Positions 15,126-19,970 of a stretch of 19,970 bases of DNA are shown piece by piece (position 1 is the stretch's first letter; each line of letters starts with the position of its first letter). The stretch is taken from the NCBI GenBank assembly GCA_017416665.1, contig JAFQBO010000396.1, positions 1 through 19,970 on the forward strand. Reading direction: 5' to 3'. Under the pieces are notes generated by a model. The model did not search any database. It was not told where the DNA came from and was given only the letters and a program-made list of their open reading frames with translations. Origin of the DNA: Oscillospiraceae bacterium. Its GTDB lineage: Bacteria > Bacillota > Clostridia > Oscillospirales > Ruminococcaceae. Made by a program: the position numbers and the translations under genes.

Positions 15126-16148
15126 ATGAAATCATGTATTACAGCGGCACTTGTTTTTATTTTACTGCTTCTGACAGTTCCGTCAGCACCGCTTCTGCTG
15201 GGAAAAAATATTACGGCAGATGAAAAAAGTGACATGTCTGAAGGCACTGAACCGACGAAAACCACAACGTCTGTACAAACGGAAAAAAAACCGGCAAAGA
15301 AATATAAAACGCTGAAGGTTCTTGATGTCACTACGGGAAAAGTTGATGAAATATCGGCTTTTGACTATGTTGTCGGTGCGGTGTGTGCCGAAATGCCTGC
15401 AACCTTTGAGCAGGAGGCGTTAAAGGCACAGGCGGTTGCCGCATACACTTATGCTGTGAGACAGGCTGAAAAAGCGGAAGCTTCGCCTGACAGTGAGCTT
15501 TGCGGTGCGTATTTTTCCAATGATTCATCTGTGTATCAGGCGTACTTTACCGAAAATCAGGCAAGGCAGTATTATGGCGAAAATTATGATGAGTATATTG
15601 AAAAAATCAGAAAAGCTGTTTCAGAGGTTGAATATGAATATATGACATATGAAGATGAGCCGATTATTGCGGCTTTTCATTCACTCTCAACAGGAAAAAC
15701 GGAAACAGCAGAAAATGTCTGGGGAAGTGATATAGCTTATCTGACATCGGTTGAAAGTGAATATGACAGCAGGTCGCCGAAATATACTGAAATATACGAA
15801 TTCACAGAAAAGGAAATGAAACAGCTTCTTGAAACAGCTTTTAACGGGATTTCACTTTCTGAAAACGCTGAAGACTGGTTTGTGGATTTTCAGTACAGTG
15901 ATGCACAGACTGTTCTGACAGTTTCTGTCGGTGATATGGAAGTGACAGGACAGGAACTCAGAACGGCACTCTCACTGCGTTCTGCGGCATTTGAAGTAAG
16001 GTATGAAGACGGCTTTGAAATTACAACAAAAGGTTGCGGGCATTGTGTAGGTATGAGTCAGTACGGTGCAAATGAAATGGCGAAAACAGGCAAAAGCTAT
16101 ACGGAAATTCTTAAGCATTATTATAAGGGAGTAAAAATAAACTCTTGA
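15126..16148 (+). CDS. SpoIID/LytB-domain protein (stage II sporulation protein D-like)
   Basis: The product is 340 residues. A single N-terminal membrane segment (about 5-25) is followed by a Thr/Lys-rich linker (about 30-60) and a SpoIID domain to the C-terminus. The core AEMPATFEQEALKAQAV (about 88-104) contains Glu89, the position of the catalytic acid in SpoIID. FHSLSTGKTETAENVWG and GCGHCVGMSQYGANEMA are also diagnostic. SpoIID is a lytic transglycosylase that cuts denuded glycan strands during engulfment of the forespore. The usual Arg in the AVAARTY motif is Tyr107 here. No spoIIQ or spoIIID is adjacent, so it could be a paralogue rather than spoIID itself. AGGAGAGG precedes ATG 15126; transcribed divergently from citrate synthase. 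Confidence 0.87.
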   Translation: MKSCITAALVFILLLLTVPSAPLLLGKNITADEKSDMSEGTEPTKTTTSVQTEKKPAKKYKTLKVLDVTTGKVDEISAFDYVVGAVCAEMPATFEQEALKAQAVAAYTYAVRQAEKAEASPDSELCGAYFSNDSSVYQAYFTENQARQYYGENYDEYIEKIRKAVSEVEYEYMTYEDEPIIAAFHSLSTGKTETAENVWGSDIAYLTSVESEYDSRSPKYTEIYEFTEKEMKQLLETAFNGISLSENAEDWFVDFQYSDAQTVLTVSVGDMEVTGQELRTALSLRSAAFEVRYEDGFEITTKGCGHCVGMSQYGANEMAKTGKSYTEILKHYYKGVKINS

Positions 16149-16172
16149 TTTTTTCCATAAATATGCTATAAT
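16145..16172 (+). promoter_or_regulatory. Sigma-A promoter of the second acyltransferase gene
   Basis: TTGATT (16145-16150) and TATAAT (16167-16172) are 16 bp apart, with an extended TGC before the -10. The -35 overlaps the stop codon of the SpoIID-like gene. From CTTGATTTTTTC to ATAATATA it matches the htpG promoter at 17791 in 29 of 32 positions. Confidence 0.85.
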
Positions 16173-16181
16173 ATAATGAGG

Positions 16182-16227
16182 TTTTCTGTGACATTGATTA
16201 CTGAGCTTTCAGTGATGTTTCAGAAAA
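16182..16227 (+). promoter_or_regulatory. Long imperfect hairpin in the 5' leader of the acyltransferase mRNA
   Basis: TTTTCTG (16182-16188) pairs with CAGAAAA (16221-16227). Inside, CAT pairs with ATG, and ACTGA with TCAGT. It starts only a few bases after the expected transcription start and ends 36 nt before the ATG, leaving the ribosome site free. It may act as a 5' stabiliser or regulatory leader; it resembles no riboswitch I know. Confidence 0.5.
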
Positions 16228-16263
16228 TACAATAATTTATTTTTATGGCAAAGGAGAAAAAAT

Positions 16264-17388
16264 ATGGGTAAAACTTCCGATATGAAAGCATCCCGACGAA
16301 TATACTACATAGATCTTGCGAGGTTTATAGCGATAATTTCAATAACGCTGAATCACGCAGTAAGCCGTTCATTTGACATTTACGGCGATAATCTGGCGGA
16401 ATTCAACGAACTGCCTGTTTACATGACAATAATAAAGTGTGTTACGTATGTTTTCAGCCGAATAGGTGTACCGCTTTTTCTGATGATCTCAGGTGCTCTG
16501 ATGTTGCCGAGAGACTATACACAACCCGAAAAAATAAAGGGTTTTGTAAAAGGTAACTGGCTTAATTTGTTTATCACAACCGAAATATGGCTTGTGATAA
16601 TGTTCTGGTTCCTCAATATGACACATGGTTCCGATCTGAGAACGCATGGTCTTGGCAGAGCGTTGTTCAGCTTTGTTGAAAATCAGCTTTTTGTCAATCA
16701 GACCACGTTTCCGAGTATGTGGTATATGCCTATGATACTTTGTGTATATCTGATGATTCCGATTATTTCTGTAGCGGTAAACAAGATAGACAGGAAATAT
16801 TTTATACTGCCACTGGCTATTGCAGTTGTAAGCGGTATGATTGTACCGACATTCAATGCAGGACTTGAAGCAGCTGGTTCATATCGTTCCGTTGATTTTG
16901 CATTAAGCATTACAGATCTGTTTTCTGTATATCTTATTCCACTGGTTATGGGGTATTTTGTAAGTCAGGGTGTACTGAAAAAGCTGTCAAATATTGTTGT
17001 AATAACAGTTTCGGCAACGTCATTTATACTTGTATGTGCTTTTCAGTTCTGGATTTATACAACAGGCAGCAATTACTCAGTCAGATACGAATCGTTGGGA
17101 TTGTTAATCTGTTCTGTTTTCCTGTTTGAAGCTTTGAGAAGAATTAAAAACAGTACCGGTACGCATAAAATTGTTACTGAAATTTCGAAGATTTCATTTG
17201 CAATTTATTTTTTACATATTATCATAATGACTGTATTGCAGAAGGTACTCTATGAATTTCCGATTGATAATAAATTAATAGCATTAATTATTCTTGAGGT
17301 AGGTTCGTTCATTGGAAGCATAATAATTATTGAAATACTTAAAAAAATTCCTGTGATAAAGAAACATCTGTTTATGATAAAAGACTGA
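16264..17388 (+). CDS. Acyltransferase family 3 membrane protein, second copy
   Basis: The product is 374 residues with about ten membrane segments. The N-terminal YYIDLARFIAIISITLNHAV carries the family Arg-X10-His pair (Arg20, His31). The FPSMWYMPMILCVYLMIPI segment (about 155-173) and the late ISFAIYFLHIIIM segment fit OafA/WecH-type O-acyltransferases, which acylate glycans or other surface molecules. The C-terminus IEILKKIPVIKKHLF is basic and cytosolic. It shares fold and catalytic motif with the gene at 3141 but is clearly diverged, so the two are not recent duplicates. AAAGGAG lies about 8 nt before ATG 16264. It has its own promoter and terminator (monocistronic). The substrate is unknown. 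Confidence 0.87.
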   Translation: MGKTSDMKASRRIYYIDLARFIAIISITLNHAVSRSFDIYGDNLAEFNELPVYMTIIKCVTYVFSRIGVPLFLMISGALMLPRDYTQPEKIKGFVKGNWLNLFITTEIWLVIMFWFLNMTHGSDLRTHGLGRALFSFVENQLFVNQTTFPSMWYMPMILCVYLMIPIISVAVNKIDRKYFILPLAIAVVSGMIVPTFNAGLEAAGSYRSVDFALSITDLFSVYLIPLVMGYFVSQGVLKKLSNIVVITVSATSFILVCAFQFWIYTTGSNYSVRYESLGLLICSVFLFEALRRIKNSTGTHKIVTEISKISFAIYFLHIIIMTVLQKVLYEFPIDNKLIALIILEVGSFIGSIIIIEILKKIPVIKKHLFMIKD

Positions 17389-17400
17389 TTTTAAATTAAA

Positions 17401-17421
17401 AGAGACTGCCATGCGGTCTCT
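17401..17421 (+). terminator. Terminator hairpin, left copy of a 21-bp duplication
   Basis: AGAGACTGC (17401-17409) pairs with GCGGTCTCT (17413-17421) around CAT, with one T-G wobble. It directly follows the acyltransferase stop region. It lacks the T-run, because the non-coding element begins at 17422. An identical hairpin, with its T-run, stands at 17746. Confidence 0.8.
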
Positions 17422-17745
17422 CAGTTTGTCGAAAAAGTCTTTGGTCATAAAACTAAAAGTTTTGATCAAACTTTTTTGCTTGCATGCCTGTGGTGCAAAA
17501 GTTTGCGGTTTCTGCTCTGCATGCCGTTGGCACTCGGCAGAGCCTTTGGTTGCCGTCCGCAGACGGCGAAATACCCCATCGGAGGCGCATTTACGAGGGG
17601 TGAATTGAAAAAAACAGCCCGGTGGGCTGTTTTTTCAAGAGGGGACGCTTTGCGAGAGAAAGCGTCCCCTTGCTTTGGTCGTACTTATATTTGCCTGCCG
17701 ATTTAATCGGCATGAAATTTTAATTTAAGTTTTGTCTACAGTCTG
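17422..17745 (+). mobile_element. 324-bp non-coding MITE-like element flanked by a duplicated terminator hairpin
   Basis: The left end CAGTTTGTCGAAAAAGTC (17422-17439) and the right end GTTTTGTCTACAGTCTG (17729-17745) are imperfect inverted repeats, 12 of 16 positions. The element is hairpin-rich. GCCGTC/GACGGC lies at 17552-17567. A CAGCCC/GGGCTG hairpin with A- and T-rich arms spans 17605-17638. AGGGGACGCTTT/AAAGCGTCCCCT lies at 17640-17670. The palindrome TGCCGATT-T-AATCGGCA lies at 17696-17712. A CTCTGC/GCAGAG pair is also present around 17515-17542. There is no credible ORF. The block from 17552 to about 17616 recurs in the element starting at 19794. The ends match the IS1182-like remnant at 2045, so it is probably a non-autonomous relative. 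The 21 bp at 17401-17421 recurs exactly at 17746-17766, as expected for a target duplication. Confidence 0.82.
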
Positions 17746-17772
17746 AGAGACTGCCATGCGGTCTCTTTTTTT
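17746..17772 (+). terminator. Terminator hairpin with T-run, right copy of the duplication
   Basis: This is the same 21-nt stem-loop as at 17401, followed by seven T (17766-17772). This copy keeps the original T-tract, so the ancestral acyltransferase terminator was probably intact here before the element inserted. Confidence 0.85.
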
Positions 17773-17791
17773 ATAAAATAATAAAAAACAC

Positions 17792-17819
17792 TTGATTTTT
17801 TCTGTAAATGTGCTATAAT
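17792..17819 (+). promoter_or_regulatory. Sigma-A promoter of htpG
   Basis: TTGATT (17792-17797) and TATAAT (17814-17819) with a 16-bp spacer and an extended TGC. CIRCE begins 4 bp after the -10, so a bound repressor would cover the start point. Confidence 0.9.
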
Positions 17820-17823
17820 ATAT

Positions 17824-17850
17824 TTAGCACTCGTAAAGCGAGAGTGCTAA
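17824..17850 (+). promoter_or_regulatory. CIRCE operator (HrcA-binding site)
   Basis: TTAGCACTC (17824-17832), nine bases GTAAAGCGA, GAGTGCTAA (17842-17850): an exact match to the CIRCE consensus. HrcA represses through CIRCE at normal temperature and is inactivated on heat shock with the help of GroEL. Its place over the htpG start makes htpG a predicted HrcA-regulon member. Confidence 0.96.
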
Positions 17851-17876
17851 AATCTAAGATTATGGAGTTGAAAATA

Positions 17877-19757
17877 ATGGAAACAAAAGAATTCAAAGCC
17901 GAGTCAAGACGACTTCTTGACCTCATGATTAATTCGATTTACACTCATAAGGAAATCTTTTTAAGAGAGCTTATTTCAAATGCCAGTGACGCCATTGACA
18001 AGCTCTATTTTAAATCACTTACCGATGATAAGGTAGGCATAAAAAAAGACGATTTTGCCATTAAAATCGACGTTGACAAGAATGCAAGAACAATCACTAT
18101 AACCGATAACGGTATCGGTATGACAGCAGATGAACTTGAAGAACATCTTGGTACTATCGCAAACAGTGGTTCACTGAAATTCAAGACTGACAACAAGCTT
18201 GATGAAGATGTGGATATTATCGGACAGTTCGGTGTCGGTTTCTATTCGGCATTTATGGTTGCAAAGGAAGTTGTGGTAAAGAGTAAGGCTTACGGCTCTG
18301 ATACAGCCTTTGAATGGGTTTCAGAAGGTACAGACGGCTATCGCATCGGCGAATGTGACAAGGACAGTGTCGGTACAGAAATCATCTTAAAGCTTAAAGA
18401 TAATACAGAAGATGAAAGCTATGATGAATTCCTTGAACAGTACAGAATTCAGTCACTCATAAAGAAGTATTCTGATTATATCCGCTTCCCTATTAAGATG
18501 GACATGCAGAAAAGCCGTCTTAAAGAAGGTACTGAAAACGAATATGAAGATTATACAGAAACAGAAACTCTTAACAGCATGATTCCTATCTGGAGAAAGA
18601 ACAAGAGCGAACTCAAGGACGAAGACTACAACAGCTTCTACAAGGAAAAGTTCATGGACTTTACAGATCCTGTTACACATATTCACGCAAAAACAGAAGG
18701 TACTGCCACATATAATGCACTTTTATATATTCCGTCAAAAGCACCTTATGACTACTACTCAAAGGATTATGAAAAGGGTCTACAGCTTTACTCAAGCGGT
18801 GTACTGATTATGGATAAGTGTGCAGATCTGCTTCCTGATCATTTCAGTTTCGTAAAGGGACTTGTTGATTCAGAGGATCTTTCACTCAATATTTCCCGAG
18901 AAATGCTTCAGCATGACAGACAGCTCAAGCTTATCGCAAAAAGTCTTGAAAGAACTATTAAAAATGAGCTTAACAAAATGCTTAAAAATGACAGAGAAAA
19001 ATATGAAAACTTCTATAAAGCGTTTGGTTTACAGCTTAAATTCGGCGTATACAACAACTATGGCATGAACAAAGATGCAGTAAAAGATCTGCTTATGTTC
19101 TATTCTTCAACAGAAAAGAAACTTGTTACTCTTGAAGAATACGTTTCAAGAATGCCGGAAGAACAGAAGTATATTTACTATGCATGCGGCGAAACAGTTG
19201 AAAAGATCGATATTCTCCCACAGACTGAACTTGTTAAGGACAAAGGTTACGAAATTCTTTACTTTACAGACAGTGTTGATGAGTTTGCTATCAAGATGCT
19301 CATGAGTTATAACGAAAAGGAATTCAAGTCTGTATCAGCAGGAGATCTTGACATAGATACTCCTGAGGAAAAGGAAGAACTTACTGCAAAGGAAGAAGAA
19401 GCAAAGGACTTGTTCAAGTTCATGCAGGAAAAGCTTGATGGAAAGGTTAAATCCGTAAAGCTTTCAAAGAGACTTAAATCACACCCTGTATGCCTTTCAA
19501 GTGAAGGTGAAGTTTCGGTTGAAATGGAAAAAATCCTTAATGCTATGCCGAACGATCAGAAGGTTTCAGCGTCAAAGGTTCTTGAAATCAATCCTGATCA
19601 CCCTGTTTTTGAAACACTTAAAAAGCTCCACACAACAGACGATGAAAAGCTTGAAAAGTATAGCAGACTGCTCTATAATCAGGCACTTCTTATTGAAGGT
19701 ATGCCGGTAGAAAACCCGGTTGAATTCTCAAATCTTGTATGTGAACTTATGGTATAA
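17877..19757 (+). CDS. htpG: Molecular chaperone HtpG (bacterial Hsp90)
   Basis: The product is 626 residues from ATG 17877, the usual HtpG length. GGAG (17864-17867) lies 9 nt upstream; an in-frame ATG at 17808 is inside the promoter and upstream of CIRCE, so it cannot be the start. The GHKL ATPase domain has Glu31, Asn35 and Asp38 in [13 protein letters not shown], Asp77 in TDNGIGM, and the lid region [14 protein letters not shown]. The middle domain includes the SREMLQ-type loop ([14 protein letters not shown]). The C-terminal dimerisation domain ends in [17 protein letters not shown]. It is a cytosolic ATP-dependent homodimeric chaperone for stress-damaged clients. The gene is monocistronic, under a sigma-A promoter with CIRCE, and is closed by a perfect terminator hairpin. 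Confidence 0.97.
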   Translation: METKEFKAESRRLLDLMINSIYTHKEIFLRELISNASDAIDKLYFKSLTDDKVGIKKDDFAIKIDVDKNARTITITDNGIGMTADELEEHLGTIANSGSLKFKTDNKLDEDVDIIGQFGVGFYSAFMVAKEVVVKSKAYGSDTAFEWVSEGTDGYRIGECDKDSVGTEIILKLKDNTEDESYDEFLEQYRIQSLIKKYSDYIRFPIKMDMQKSRLKEGTENEYEDYTETETLNSMIPIWRKNKSELKDEDYNSFYKEKFMDFTDPVTHIHAKTEGTATYNALLYIPSKAPYDYYSKDYEKGLQLYSSGVLIMDKCADLLPDHFSFVKGLVDSEDLSLNISREMLQHDRQLKLIAKSLERTIKNELNKMLKNDREKYENFYKAFGLQLKFGVYNNYGMNKDAVKDLLMFYSSTEKKLVTLEEYVSRMPEEQKYIYYACGETVEKIDILPQTELVKDKGYEILYFTDSVDEFAIKMLMSYNEKEFKSVSAGDLDIDTPEEKEELTAKEEEAKDLFKFMQEKLDGKVKSVKLSKRLKSHPVCLSSEGEVSVEMEKILNAMPNDQKVSASKVLEINPDHPVFETLKKLHTTDDEKLEKYSRLLYNQALLIEGMPVENPVEFSNLVCELMV

Positions 19758-19767
19758 TATATACAAC

Positions 19768-19793
19768 AACCCCGCACAGTTTGGTGCGGGGTT
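19768..19793 (+). terminator. Terminator hairpin of htpG, followed at once by an element end
   Basis: AACCCCGCAC (19768-19777) pairs perfectly with GTGCGGGGTT (19784-19793). The T-run expected next is replaced by the terminal motif CAGCTTGTCGAAAAAG at 19794. Confidence 0.85.
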
Positions 19794-19970
19794 CAGCTTG
19801 TCGAAAAAGTTCCTTTTGAAAAGATTTTTCAAAATTAAAAGTTTCGGTCAAGCCTTTTCAAAGGCTTGCGGGGTCGAGGGGCGGAGTCACTCGTCGCCGT
19901 CCGCAGACGGCGAAATTCCTGGCCTAAGAGGCGCATTTACGAGGGGTGAATTGAAAAACAGCCCACTGGG
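19794..19970 (+). mobile_element. MITE-like non-coding element, left part (runs off the window)
   Basis: The left end CAGCTTGTCGAAAAAGTTC (19794-19812) belongs to the same terminal family as 2045, 4294 and 17422. Inside are CAAGCCTTT/AAAGGCTTG (19849-19868) and CGCCGTC/GACGGCG (19895-19912). A 30-bp block at 19929-19958 is identical to 17583-17612. The CAGCCC hairpin arm that follows is cut by the window end. Between the shared blocks the two elements differ, so they are diverged members of one family and not a recent copy. Confidence 0.78.

Noticed and set aside
13670..15331. Longer citrate synthase reading with 103 extra N-terminal residues
   Set aside because: The extension crosses the consensus promoter and the start of the divergent SpoIID-like gene. 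ATG 15022 gives the family's normal length.
17411..17706. Short ORFs inside the 324-bp element
   Set aside because: They span hairpins and inverted repeats, have no ribosome site and give compositionally odd peptides. The structure explains the sequence better than coding.
17808..17876. Upstream in-frame start for htpG at 17808
   Set aside because: It lies within the -10 region and ahead of CIRCE, so it would not be transcribed.

Overview
The window looks like a chromosomal segment of a low-GC, spore-lineage Firmicute. A Ruminococcus-like member of the Oscillospiraceae/Clostridia is my best guess. The pointers are clostridial-type FASII genes, a SpoIID-family protein, strong AGGAGG ribosome sites, near-consensus sigma-A promoters, a CIRCE operator and IS1182-type transposase debris. 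No ribosomal RNA or other decisive marker is present, so genus level is inference.

Layout. Positions 1-1308 (+) are the end of a fatty-acid-synthesis operon: accD 3' end, accA and acpP, closed by a terminator. Positions 1309-2044 hold a dense array of TTTCAACA/TGTTGAAA repeats and a small Asp/Asn-rich lipoprotein. Positions 2045-3010 are a decayed, internally deleted IS1182-like element followed by two hairpins. Positions 3141-4280 (+) encode a membrane acyltransferase. Positions 4294-4572 are a non-coding foldback element lying exactly between two convergent terminator hairpins. Positions 4604-15022 are one co-directional minus-strand block. In transcription order it reads: citrate synthase, lipoprotein, response regulator, sensor kinase, DUF1385 membrane protein, prmC, recA, recX, rimO, pgsA. 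Many of these genes overlap or nearly touch. The only clear promoter I see for the block is a consensus sigma-A site upstream of citrate synthase. On the plus strand follow a SpoIID-like protein (15126-16148), a second acyltransferase (16264-17388), a 324-bp non-coding element, CIRCE-controlled htpG (17877-19757), and the start of another non-coding element that runs off the window.

The most unusual theme is a family of short elements sharing the terminal motif CAGTTTGTCGAAAAAGT with the IS1182-like remnant. All six confident termini abut the base of an intrinsic-terminator hairpin, within 0-3 nt. In the 17422-17745 copy the whole 21-nt hairpin is duplicated on both sides, as expected of a target-site duplication. 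This points to non-autonomous (MITE-like) elements that insert at transcription terminators and carry their own hairpins.

Other points: three minus-strand genes appear to use non-ATG starts (pgsA TTG, prmC GTG, sensor kinase TTG). Two promoters about 1.65 kb apart are almost identical from -35 to -10.
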